DNA of 64,000 nt from Streptomyces sp. BV286 (lineage in GTDB: Bacteria > Actinomycetota > Actinomycetes > Streptomycetales > Streptomycetaceae), in the NCBI RefSeq assembly GCF_019090165.1, contig NZ_JAHRIB010000179.1, positions 19,597 through 83,596 on the forward strand, read 5' to 3'. The position numbers and the translations under genes were made by a program. Of the stretch, positions 52,779 to 60,809 are shown piece by piece (within the stretch, counting starts at the first letter, position 1; every line of letters begins with the position of its first letter). Below the pieces are notes generated by a model. The model had not been told where the DNA came from. It made no database searches and was given only the letters and a program-made list of their open reading frames with translations.

Positions 52779-55361
52779 GTGCCTGGCACAAACCTGACCC
52801 GCGAAGAGGCGCAGCAGCGGGCGCAGCTGCTCACCGTTGACTCGTACGAGATCGATCTCGACCTCTCCGGCGCGCAGGAGGGCGGCACCTACCGGTCCGT
52901 GACCACGGTGCGCTTCGACTCGGCCGAGACCGGCGTCGAGTCCTTCATCGACCTGGTGGCTCCGGCCGTCCACGAAGTCGTCCTCAACGGTGACGCTCTC
53001 GACCCCGCCGAGGTCTTCAAGGACTCACGGATCGCGCTCCCGGGGATCCTGGACGGGCGGAACGTCCTGCGGGTCGTGGCCGACTGCGCGTACACGAACA
53101 CCGGTGAGGGGCTGCACCGCTTCGTCGACCCGGTCGACCAGCAGGCCTACCTCTACACCCAGTTCGAGGTCCCGGACGCCCGCCGCGTCTTCGCGAGTTT
53201 CGAGCAGCCCGACCTGAAGGCCACCTTCCGGTTCACGGTGAAGGCGCCGAGCGGCTGGACCGTCATCTCCAACTCGCCGACGCCGGAGCCCAAGGACGAC
53301 ATCTGGGAGTTCGAGCCGACGCCCCGGATCTCGACGTACATCACGGCACTGATCGTCGGCCCGTACCACTCGGTGCACAGCGTGTACGAGAAGGACGGGC
53401 AGAGTGTCCCGCTGGGCATCTACTGCCGGCCCTCGCTCGCCGAGTTCCTCGACTCGGACGCGATCTTCGAGGTCACGCGGCAGGGCTTCGAGTGGTTCCA
53501 GGAGAAGTTCGACTACGCGTACCCGTTCAAGAAGTACGACCAGCTGTTCGTGCCGGAGTTCAACGCGGGCGCGATGGAGAACGCGGGCGCGGTGACGATC
53601 CGCGACCAGTACGTCTTCCGCTCCAAGGTGACGGACGCGGCGTACGAGGTCCGGGCCGAGACCATCCTGCACGAGCTGGCCCACATGTGGTTCGGCGACC
53701 TCGTGACGATGGAGTGGTGGAACGACCTCTGGCTGAACGAGTCGTTCGCCACCTACACCTCCATCGCCTGCCAGGCGTACGCGCCGGGTTCGCGCTGGCC
53801 GCACTCCTGGACCACCTTCGCCAACTCCATGAAGACGTGGGCGTACCGGCAGGACCAGCTGCCGTCCACCCACCCGATCATGGCGGAGATCAACGACCTC
53901 GACGACGTGCTCGTCAACTTCGACGGCATCACGTACGCCAAGGGCGCGAGCGTCCTGAAGCAGCTCGTCGCGTACGTCGGCCAGGACGAGTTCTTCCGGG
54001 GCGTGCAGGCGTACTTCAAGGCGCACGCGTACGGCAACACGCGTCTGTCCGACCTGCTCGGCGCGCTGGAGGAGACCAGCGGGCGCGACCTGAGCACCTG
54101 GTCGCAGAAGTGGCTGCAGACGGCGGGCATCAACATCCTGCGCCCGGAGATCGAGACGGACGCGAACGGGATCATCACCGCCTTCGCGATCCGCCAGGAG
54201 GCTCCCGCCCTGCCCGCCGGCGCGAAGGGCGAGCCGACACTGCGTCCCCACCGCATCGCGGTCGGCCTGTACGACCTCGACGACGACAGCGGCAAGCTCG
54301 TACGGGACGAGCGGCTGGAGCTGGACGTCGACGGCGAACTGACCGCCGTGCCCGAGCTGGTGGGCAGGCGGCGCGCGGCCGTGATCCTGCTCAACGACGA
54401 CGACCTCAGTTACGCGAAGGTCCGTCTCGACGAGCAGTCCCTCGCCTTCGTCACCGAGCATCTCGGCGACTTCGAGGCCTCCCTCCCCCGCGCCCTGTGC
54501 TGGGCCTCGGCCTGGGACATGACGCGCGACGGGGAGCTCGCGACCCGCGACTACCTGTCCCTGGTGCTCTCCGGCATCGGCAAGGAGTCGGACATCGGCG
54601 TCGTGCAGTCCCTGCACCGGCAGGTGAAGCTGGCCGTCGAGCTGTACGCCGACCCGACGGCCCGCGAGGCGCTGCTGACCCGCTGGACGGACGCCACGCT
54701 GGCCCACCTGCGGTCCGCGGAGGCCGGCAGCGACCACCAGCTGGCCTGGGCGCGCGCCTTCGCGGCGACGGCCCGTACGCCGGAGCAGCTGGACCTCCTG
54801 GAGGGCCTGCTGGACGGCCGGGCGACCATCGAGGGCCTGGCCGTCGACACCGAGCTGCGCTGGGCGTTCGTACAGCGGCTCGCGGCCGTGGGCCGTTTCG
54901 ACGACGCCGAGATCGCGGGCGAGTACGAGCGGGACAAGACCGCCGCCGGCGAGCGCCACGCGGCGACCGCGCGGGCGGCCCGCCCGACCGAGGAGGCGAA
55001 GGCCGAGGCCTGGGCCTCGGTCGTCGAGTCCGACAAGCTCCCGAACGCCGTTCAGGAGGCCGTGATCGGCGGTTTCGTGGAGACGGGCCAGCGCGAGCTG
55101 CTCGCCCCCTACACGGACAGGTACTTCGCGGTGGTCAAGGACGTCTGGGACTCGCGTTCGCACGAGATGGCCCAGCAGATCGCGGTCGGTCTCTACCCCT
55201 CGATCCAGGTGTCCGCCGAGACCCTGGCGAAGACGGACGAGTGGCTGGCCTCGGCCGAGCCGAGCCCGGCGCTGCGGCGGCTGATCTCGGAGTCCCGCTC
55301 CGGCGTGGAGCGCGCGCTGAAGGCCCAGGCGGCGGACGCGGCGGCGGCAGCAGCCGAGTAG
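52779..55361 (+). CDS. pepN: Aminopeptidase N (M1 family), copy 2
   Basis: An 860-residue M1 zinc aminopeptidase. The motifs are GAMENAGAVTIRDQYVFRS and HELAHMWFGDLVTMEWWNDL, with zinc ligands His298, His302 and Glu321 and catalytic Glu299, in the canonical form. The C-terminal half is the ERAP1-like helical domain, ending in an Ala-rich tail. The GTG start has CGAGGAG 8 nt upstream. It is about half identical by eye to the copy at 34339-36906 and keeps GAMEN-AGAV where copy 1 has GAMEN-PGCV. Confidence 0.95.
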   Translation: MPGTNLTREEAQQRAQLLTVDSYEIDLDLSGAQEGGTYRSVTTVRFDSAETGVESFIDLVAPAVHEVVLNGDALDPAEVFKDSRIALPGILDGRNVLRVVADCAYTNTGEGLHRFVDPVDQQAYLYTQFEVPDARRVFASFEQPDLKATFRFTVKAPSGWTVISNSPTPEPKDDIWEFEPTPRISTYITALIVGPYHSVHSVYEKDGQSVPLGIYCRPSLAEFLDSDAIFEVTRQGFEWFQEKFDYAYPFKKYDQLFVPEFNAGAMENAGAVTIRDQYVFRSKVTDAAYEVRAETILHELAHMWFGDLVTMEWWNDLWLNESFATYTSIACQAYAPGSRWPHSWTTFANSMKTWAYRQDQLPSTHPIMAEINDLDDVLVNFDGITYAKGASVLKQLVAYVGQDEFFRGVQAYFKAHAYGNTRLSDLLGALEETSGRDLSTWSQKWLQTAGINILRPEIETDANGIITAFAIRQEAPALPAGAKGEPTLRPHRIAVGLYDLDDDSGKLVRDERLELDVDGELTAVPELVGRRRAAVILLNDDDLSYAKVRLDEQSLAFVTEHLGDFEASLPRALCWASAWDMTRDGELATRDYLSLVLSGIGKESDIGVVQSLHRQVKLAVELYADPTAREALLTRWTDATLAHLRSAEAGSDHQLAWARAFAATARTPEQLDLLEGLLDGRATIEGLAVDTELRWAFVQRLAAVGRFDDAEIAGEYERDKTAAGERHAATARAARPTEEAKAEAWASVVESDKLPNAVQEAVIGGFVETGQRELLAPYTDRYFAVVKDVWDSRSHEMAQQIAVGLYPSIQVSAETLAKTDEWLASAEPSPALRRLISESRSGVERALKAQAADAAAAAAE

Positions 55362-55382
55362 GCCGTACGGGCCGAACAGGCC

Positions 55383-55431
55383 GTACGTGAAAGGGGCGCC
55401 CGGTGCCTTGCCGGGCGCCCCTTTCACGTAC
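55383..55431. terminator. Bidirectional terminator between pepN copy 2 and the carboxypeptidase gene
   Basis: A perfect 21-bp inverted repeat (55383-55403 with 55411-55431) with a 7-nt loop, between convergent genes. The outer end of the right arm is part of the tandem duplication at 55422-55449. Confidence 0.9.
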
Positions 55432-55449
55432 CGAGTTTCACGTACCGAG
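55422..55449. repeat. 14-bp perfect tandem duplication across a stop codon
   Basis: TTTCACGTACCGAG occurs twice in a row (55422-55435, 55436-55449). The first copy is the terminator arm; the second contains the stop codon and last codons of the carboxypeptidase gene. Confidence 0.85.
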
Positions 55450-56757
55450 GAGCTGCCGGGCGAGATGGAGCATCGTGCGGGTGTGCAGGGCCGTCTGCCG
55501 GTGCACGGGTACCCAGCGGGTGTCGAAGGTGGCACGCAGCTCGCGGCTCCACTCGCGCACGAGGAGGTCGAGGGCCTCGGGCGGTTCGTCCAGGGCGCTG
55601 CGCATCATGGCGGCGGCCCGCAGCGGGATGCGGCGGGCGGCGATGCCCAGGGACGCGGAGTTGCCGACGGTGGTGGCGAGTTCGGCGTCGCCGAGGCCGT
55701 GGGCGTCATGGTTGTTCCAGGTGTCCACCACTCCGGGGCCGATGTCCATGAGCTCGCGCGCGGCGGTGTGGAACGGCAGCCGGCGTTCGTCCCCGGGCGG
55801 CCGGTCGGCCAGCTCGCCGAGGACCTTCTCCAGCTGTTTGGCGCGGCTCAGCAGGATCTCGGCGGCCCGGGAGATCTCCAGCTGGGGCCGTGCGACCGGG
55901 CTCGGGTCGCTGACGGCGGCCACGCTCCACAGGGGCGCCTCCACGACGGCCGACACCGTCCCGTGCCGCATCGCGTACATCCAGGTCGACTGGGAGACGT
56001 AGCCGGACGGGTCGCGTTCCTCGGCGGGGCTGCCGTCGGGCAGGACGAGGACGCCCGGACTGTCGACGAACCAGCCCATGCCGTCGAACGGCCGGTACTC
56101 CAGCGGGATGCCGAGCTCCGCCGCCACGGAGCGGAAGGCACGCGGCGCCCCGGGCACGGGACAGGTCAACTGCAGGAACGATCCGCCTACTTCGACACCG
56201 TGCAGGGAGAACTGGGCCACGGGCCGCAGCTCGTCGATGAGCCGGATCAGCGCCCGGGACTCGGGCATCGAGTCGTGCGGGTCGCTCTCCACGGGCGGGA
56301 ACTCCGGCTGGCTGATGAACGCCGGCCGGTAGAAGCCGCGGTAGTAGCCGTCCAGGGTCGGCGTCCGGGTCGACGCCGACGCCGATGCCGATGCCGATGC
56401 CGGGTGTCCGACGAACCTGCGCTCACCGAGGGTCGTGCCGTCCGGGTCCAGACAGAGCAGGAAGTGCCAGGTGCAGCCGAGTTCCTCCAGGAGGCGCGGG
56501 TCGCCCAGGAAGTCCTCGGCGAGGCTCAGGGAGGAGGCGCCGCCGACCGGTTCGTTGGCGTGGGCACCGGCGACGGTGAGCACGTGCCGGTCCCCGCGGC
56601 CCGCGGACAGCAGCCACAGCGGCCGGCCGGCCCGCGAGGCGCCCACCGCGCGCAGGCGCACGACGTCCGGCCGCGCCCGGGCCATCGCCCGCGCCCCGCG
56701 CGCCACCTCGTCGACGGTGGGATACGGGTTTCCCCGGCCGGCACCCTTGACCCTCAC
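55438..56757 (-). CDS. M14-family zinc carboxypeptidase
   Basis: A 439-residue protein with the M14 fold. Zinc ligands are in GAHANEPVG (HxxE) and the later FSLHG; the catalytic Glu is probably in SAVVEAPLW. There is no signal peptide, so it is probably cytoplasmic. It may trim C-terminal residues or cell-wall peptides such as gamma-D-glutamyl-diaminopimelate. A Ser-Ala repeat (ASASASASAS) interrupts a loop after VGH. GTG at 56757 follows TAAGGAGTT. The last codons lie in a tandem duplication. Confidence 0.85.
   Translation of the reverse strand: MRVKGAGRGNPYPTVDEVARGARAMARARPDVVRLRAVGASRAGRPLWLLSAGRGDRHVLTVAGAHANEPVGGASSLSLAEDFLGDPRLLEELGCTWHFLLCLDPDGTTLGERRFVGHPASASASASASTRTPTLDGYYRGFYRPAFISQPEFPPVESDPHDSMPESRALIRLIDELRPVAQFSLHGVEVGGSFLQLTCPVPGAPRAFRSVAAELGIPLEYRPFDGMGWFVDSPGVLVLPDGSPAEERDPSGYVSQSTWMYAMRHGTVSAVVEAPLWSVAAVSDPSPVARPQLEISRAAEILLSRAKQLEKVLGELADRPPGDERRLPFHTAARELMDIGPGVVDTWNNHDAHGLGDAELATTVGNSASLGIAARRIPLRAAAMMRSALDEPPEALDLLVREWSRELRATFDTRWVPVHRQTALHTRTMLHLARQLLGT
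56363..56400. repeat. Hexanucleotide repeat in the carboxypeptidase gene
   Basis: About six units of GCCGAC/GCCGAT, which encode the Ser-Ala dipeptide run. Slippage here would keep the frame. Confidence 0.75.
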
Positions 56758-57190
56758 GCCAACTCCTTACCTTTGTACGGACGTTGAGCGTTTTGACGGG
56801 TGGTCCGGGGGTCCGGGGGCCACGCCCCGTCAAGGCTCGATGTGCCGGGTCGGGGTGTCAAGGGGCCCTTGTGGCGGCCGCGACACCAGGTCAGCCAGGG
56901 GAATATGCCACCGGTGACCGCCCGCGGGGGCGCCCGCCGGATCATCCGTGACGGACCTCCCGGGGGCCGTCACCCCGGCGTCCATCACCCTGGCGTCCGT
57001 CGCCCCGGCCGCCGCGACCGTACCGGGCTCCGAACGGGCCTGACCGCGTTGGGCTCTGTCACCCGGGTCGGATTACGAAGGCGGCGGTGGCGGTGGCGGT
57101 GACGGTGACGCGCAGGAGCTCTCCACCTCGCCGGGGAGAGCCGGCCCGGAACAGGACGGCACAGCACGGCACGGAACGGCACGGAACGGT
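56758..57190. other. Gene-free GC-rich stretch between carboxypeptidase and EamA genes
   Basis: Low-complexity direct repeats are present, such as GGTGGC/GGTGAC near 57085-57110 and ACGGAACGGY at 57171-57190. No gene or RNA is supported. Confidence 0.5.
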
Positions 57191-57218
57191 CCCAGGGGGC
57201 AGGCTTCGCACCCCTGGG
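57191..57218 (-). terminator. Probable terminator downstream of the EamA transporter gene
   Basis: CCCAGGGG pairs with CCCCTGGG (8 bp, 12-nt loop), 59 bp after the stop codon on the minus strand. Confidence 0.5.
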
Positions 57219-57276
57219 CCCGTGCCGTTCTCCGCGGGTCGCCTGGGCGGGGCCAGGTCGAACCCGGCCCCGCGGG

Positions 57277-58263
57277 CTACCGGCGCGCAGCCGCCGTGAT
57301 CGCCACCGGGGTCTCCTCGCGCACCGGGCCTTCCCGGACCACTCCCCGCTTCGGGGCGGCCGGGCCGGGGCGCGGCCCGAGCTGGCCGAGGACCGTGGCG
57401 GCGAAGGCCAGGCCCATGCCTGCCAGTTGGACTCCTCCCAGTGCCTGGCCGAGCGCCGCCCAGCCGATGACGGCCGCCGTCAGCGGGGAGAGCGGTCCGA
57501 GGAAGGTGACCTGCGTGGCGGTGAGCCGGCCGATGCCGCGGAACCAGAGCCAGTACGCGACCGCCGTGTTGACCAGGGCCAGATAGACGTATCCGCCGAC
57601 GGCCCGCCCGTCGAGCGCCGGCGGCGCGCCCTCCAGGAGCAGCGCGAGCGGGGCGATCAGCAGCCCGCCGGCCGTCAGCTGCCAGCCGGTGAGCGCGAGC
57701 GGGCCCACGCCCTCGGGCCGGCCCCACCTCTTCGTCAGGACCGTTCCGGTGGCCATCGACGCGGTGGAGGCGAGGGCGGCCAGCAGCCCCACGGTATCCA
57801 GCGAGCCGGCCGCCTCCAGGACGACCAGGCTCACACCGAGGGCCGCGGCGATGCCGGTGAGGACCGTGCGCGAGGTCGGACGTTCACCGAGCAGGACCGC
57901 CGCGAGGCCCGCGACGAAGAGCGGCCCGACGGAGCCGACCACCGCCGCCATGCCGCCGGGCAGGCGGTAGGCGGAGAGGAAGAGGAGCGGGAAGAAGGCG
58001 CCGATGTTCAGCGCGCCCAGGACCGCCGCCTTCCACCACCACACGCCGTGCGGCAGCCTGCGGGCGAGGGCGAGCAGGACGAGCCCGGCGGGCAGGGCGC
58101 GCATCAGGCCCGTGAACAGGGGCCGGTCCGCCGGGAGGAACTCCGTGGTGACGAAGTAGGTGCTGCCCCAGGAGACGGGGGCGAGAGCCGTGAGGGCGAT
58201 GGTGACGGAGGTCGCGGCCGCACGGGTTTCGGCGGGGGCGGAGGTGGCGGCGAAGCGTTTCAT
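57277..58263 (-). CDS. EamA/DMT-family transporter
   Basis: A 328-residue drug/metabolite-type exporter with ten membrane segments in two EamA repeats. The first repeat includes ALAPVSWGSTYFVTTEFLP and RALPAGLVLL; the repeat boundary is at the VLEAAGSLDT loop; PLSPLTAAVIGWAALGQ is the conserved end of the second. Relatives export amino acids, metabolites or toxic compounds. It is divergent from a MarR regulator across a clear inverted-repeat operator, so it is probably controlled by that regulator. Confidence 0.93.
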   Translation of the reverse strand: MKRFAATSAPAETRAAATSVTIALTALAPVSWGSTYFVTTEFLPADRPLFTGLMRALPAGLVLLALARRLPHGVWWWKAAVLGALNIGAFFPLLFLSAYRLPGGMAAVVGSVGPLFVAGLAAVLLGERPTSRTVLTGIAAALGVSLVVLEAAGSLDTVGLLAALASTASMATGTVLTKRWGRPEGVGPLALTGWQLTAGGLLIAPLALLLEGAPPALDGRAVGGYVYLALVNTAVAYWLWFRGIGRLTATQVTFLGPLSPLTAAVIGWAALGQALGGVQLAGMGLAFAATVLGQLGPRPGPAAPKRGVVREGPVREETPVAITAAARR

Positions 58264-58304
58264 GACCGGCTCCCGGGCGGGCGGAGGGTTAATGACTCGG
58301 TAAG

Positions 58305-58328
58305 AAGTAACTTACCCCTAAGCTACTT
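58305..58328. promoter_or_regulatory. Probable MarR operator between eamA-like and marR-like genes
   Basis: AAGTAACTTA-CCCC-TAAGCTACTT: 9 of 10 positions pair as an inverted repeat, in the AT-rich 117-bp gap between divergent genes. A related GTAAG-N6-CTTAC overlaps it (58300-58315). Confidence 0.65.
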
Positions 58329-58380
58329 TCTGTCAAGCTTCTTTCTTGCCGCCGAGCGGTGCGGTGCGGATACTCGTCCC

Positions 58381-58899
58381 ATGAGCTCCAGCAAGCCACC
58401 CGGGGATCCCGTGGACGCGATCATCGACCAGTGGGCCGCCGTCCGGCCCGACCTGGACACGGCCGCGATGGAGGTCTTCGGCCGCGTCTTCCGGCTCTCA
58501 CGGGCGATGGGCGACCGGATGGAGAAGTCGTACGCGCGACTCGGGATCTCGCGGGGCGAGTTCGACGCGCTCGCCACGCTGCGGCGGTCCGGGGCCCCGT
58601 TCAGCCTCTCGCCCCGCCAGCTCTCGGCCTCGCTGATGCTGACCACCGGCGGCATGACCGGGCGGCTCGACAAGCTGGAGCGGGCCGGCCTCGTCCGCCG
58701 CTCCCCCGACCCCCACGACCGCCGGGCCCTCCAGGTGACGCTCACGGACAAGGGGCTGGCGCTGGTCGACGAGGCGGTCGGGGCCGGGCTCGCCGTCCAG
58801 ACGGAGGCGCTGTCCGCCCTCGACGACGAACAGGCCGGCCAACTGGCCGACCTGTTGCGTCAGTTGCTGTCGGGGACGGGCGAGCCGGACCACCGGTAG
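58381..58899 (+). CDS. MarR-family transcriptional regulator
   Basis: A 172-residue winged-helix regulator. The recognition region is LSPRQLSASLMLTTGGMTGRLDKLERAGLVRR and the wing is SPDPHDRRALQVTLTDKG, the standard MarR pattern. The N-terminal helix (about residues 8-50) is longer than usual. It probably represses the divergent EamA transporter and itself through the operator at 58305-58328. The effector may be the exported compound. Confidence 0.95.
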   Translation: MSSSKPPGDPVDAIIDQWAAVRPDLDTAAMEVFGRVFRLSRAMGDRMEKSYARLGISRGEFDALATLRRSGAPFSLSPRQLSASLMLTTGGMTGRLDKLERAGLVRRSPDPHDRRALQVTLTDKGLALVDEAVGAGLAVQTEALSALDDEQAGQLADLLRQLLSGTGEPDHR

Positions 58900-58963
58900 G
58901 GCAGCGGGTCCCGAGAGGCGGCCGGCTCCCGCCGACAGCCTTGAGGCCCGACAGGCCGGTCGA

Positions 58964-58990
58964 CTCCGTCGGCTCCGTCGGCTCCGTCGA
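58964..58990. repeat. Three tandem CTCCGTCGG units
   Basis: Three 9-bp units (the last ending in A) in the 180-bp convergent gap between the MarR and monooxygenase genes. No clear terminator is visible in that gap. Confidence 0.7.
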
Positions 58991-59078
58991 CGCCGGTCTA
59001 CGCCGGTCGGCCGGGGCCAGCGGGGGTCGACGGGGATGGCGAGGGCCGACGGGGGATGGCGGGGGCCGGAGGCGGCGG

Positions 59079-60623
59079 TCAGCTCCTCCCGAGGGCCCCG
59101 GCCAGCGCCGTCTCCGTCTCCTCGGCGGTCGGCGACTCGGCCGCCCAGGCCACGTACCCGTCCGGCCGCACCAGCAGGGTCGTACGGCGGTCGCTCGCCC
59201 AGTGCGCCACGCCGAGCCGGTCCTTGCGGGTGTCACCGCCGAGGCCCCGGCGGGCGTCCGGACCCCGCCCGGCGTCCGCCCCGGCCGGGGTGACGAGGAC
59301 GAACCTGCCGTCCCGCAGCACCTCGTACAGGCGCCCCTCCCGCAGGGCCAGGTCCGGGACGCGTCCGCCGACCAGGGGGTGGGCGCCGCGCGGGGCCGGA
59401 TAGGCGAAGCCGATGCCGGTGATCCGGCCGATCATGCGCGTGCGGGCCGGCCTGGCATGCCCGAGGAACGTGGTGAGCAGGGCGCGGGCCGCCAGCGTCC
59501 AGGGCCGCTTTGCCATCGCGAGCCGCACGATCCCACCGCTGCTGCGCAGGACGGACCTGCCGACGGGGTGGCGCTCGGCCTGGTAGGTGTCCAACAGGCC
59601 CGCGGGGGCGTGTCCGTCGAGCGTCGCGGCGAGCTTCCAGCTCAGGTTCACGGCGTCCTGGAGACCGGTGTTCATACCCTGTCCGCCGGCCGGGGTGTGC
59701 ACGTGCGCGGCGTCCCCGGCGAGGAACACACGCCCCACCCGGTACTCCGGCGCCTGTCGCTCGTCGCTGTGGAAGCGGGACATCCAACGGGCGTCGTGCA
59801 TACCGAAGTCACGGCCGAGGGCGAGCCGGGTGATCTCCTTGACCTCGTCGAGGCCGAGCGGCTCGTCGTCGGCGACGTCACGGCCCCGGTGCCAGCCGAT
59901 CACCCGGTAGTAGCCGTCCCCGAAGGGCGCGAGGAACGCGAACGCGTCCCCGACCGCGTTCACGGTCAGCAGTGTCGCGGGCTCCTCGGCGAGCCTGACG
60001 TCCGCGAGGACGACGGAACGGATCACCGACCGCCCGGGGAACGGCTGCCCCACCGCCTCCCGCACGGCGCTGCGCATCCCGTCCGTTCCGACGACGTACG
60101 CGGCCCGCAGCTCCCCGGCCTCCCCGCCGGGCCCGCGCACGCGAAGGGTCACCCCGTCCTCGTCCTGCGCCAGCCCCGTCACCTCGGTCTCGTGGGCGAA
60201 CCGCACTCCCGCCTCCACCGCGCGCCGCTCCAGCACCTTCTCCACCTCGTACTGCGGCAGCACGAGCAGGTGGTTGAAGCGGGAGGGGAGAGTGGTGAGG
60301 TCGATGGTCAGCCGGGCGAAGAGCCTCATCCGGTCGAGGGGCCGGCCCTTGGCCTCCAGCTCGTCGGCGAGACCCCGGGCGTCGAGCTGCTCCAGCGTGC
60401 GGGCATGCAGGACGAAGGCTCGGGACAGGTTGCTGATCCCGTGCGAGCGCTTCTCGACGAGGGTGACGGGGATGCCCGCGGTGGCGAGGTCGCCGGCCAG
60501 CAGCAGCCCGGTGGGGCCGGCGCCGACGACGAGGACCCCGCGGGAGGCGGCGCCCGCACCGGAGGCGGAGCCGGTGTCGGTGGCGGAGCCGGTTTCGACG
60601 TCGGTACGGATCTTGCCGTTCAT
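59079..60623 (-). CDS. FAD-dependent aromatic monooxygenase (PheA/TetX-like)
   Basis: A 514-residue flavoprotein hydroxylase. The FAD-binding fold starts VLVVGAGPTGLLLAGDLA (GxGxxG), the DG motif is AAYVVGTDGMRSAVREA, and the second FAD motif is RVFLAGDAAHVHTPAGGQG. The C-terminal region has the thioredoxin-like fold usual in this group. It should hydroxylate an aromatic substrate with NAD(P)H and oxygen, as in rifampicin, tetracycline or phenol hydroxylases. ATG at 60623 has a strong AGGAGG. Probably controlled by the divergent TetR protein. Confidence 0.92.
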   Translation of the reverse strand: MNGKIRTDVETGSATDTGSASGAGAASRGVLVVGAGPTGLLLAGDLATAGIPVTLVEKRSHGISNLSRAFVLHARTLEQLDARGLADELEAKGRPLDRMRLFARLTIDLTTLPSRFNHLLVLPQYEVEKVLERRAVEAGVRFAHETEVTGLAQDEDGVTLRVRGPGGEAGELRAAYVVGTDGMRSAVREAVGQPFPGRSVIRSVVLADVRLAEEPATLLTVNAVGDAFAFLAPFGDGYYRVIGWHRGRDVADDEPLGLDEVKEITRLALGRDFGMHDARWMSRFHSDERQAPEYRVGRVFLAGDAAHVHTPAGGQGMNTGLQDAVNLSWKLAATLDGHAPAGLLDTYQAERHPVGRSVLRSSGGIVRLAMAKRPWTLAARALLTTFLGHARPARTRMIGRITGIGFAYPAPRGAHPLVGGRVPDLALREGRLYEVLRDGRFVLVTPAGADAGRGPDARRGLGGDTRKDRLGVAHWASDRRTTLLVRPDGYVAWAAESPTAEETETALAGALGRS

Positions 60624-60648
60624 GGCGGCCTCCTGATGCCCACGGGGT

Positions 60649-60699
60649 TGCCGGTCGAGGGGTGCCCGACCGGCAGCCGGTGACCGACAACCGGTCACC
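60649..60699 (-). promoter_or_regulatory. Two hairpins in the monooxygenase leader
   Basis: Two adjacent perfect inverted repeats: TGCCGGTCG-N9-CGACCGGCA (60649-60675) and GGTGACCG-N5-CGGTCACC (60679-60699). They lie 26 bp upstream of the start codon, between it and the operator array. Confidence 0.55.
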
Positions 60700-60808
60700 A
60701 ACAGGCGTTTGCCAACACTTGTAGGCCAACGCCTGTTGCCACCATAGGGCGACCCTCTCCAGGTCGTCAACACTTGTTGGCATACGGACGTTGGCCTACG
60801 CTTGTTGT
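60699..60808. promoter_or_regulatory. Five-copy TetR operator-like array
   Basis: Semi-palindromes of consensus CCAACRCYTGTTGG occur at 60699-60711 (inverted), 60712-60725, 60726-60739, 60767-60780 and 60795-60808. The first three are contiguous, and copies 1 and 3 together form an 11-bp inverted repeat (CAACAGGCGTT ... AACGCCTGTTG). Copy 4 has the perfect CAACA-CT-TGTTG, and copy 5 ends at the tetR-like start codon. The array covers the gap between the divergent monooxygenase and TetR genes. Confidence 0.7.
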
Positions 60809-60809
60809 C

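Noticed and set aside
52610..52888. Short minus-strand frame between the DUF1203 and pepN genes
   Set aside because: It lies over the start of pepN copy 2 and has no ribosome site or protein-like composition.
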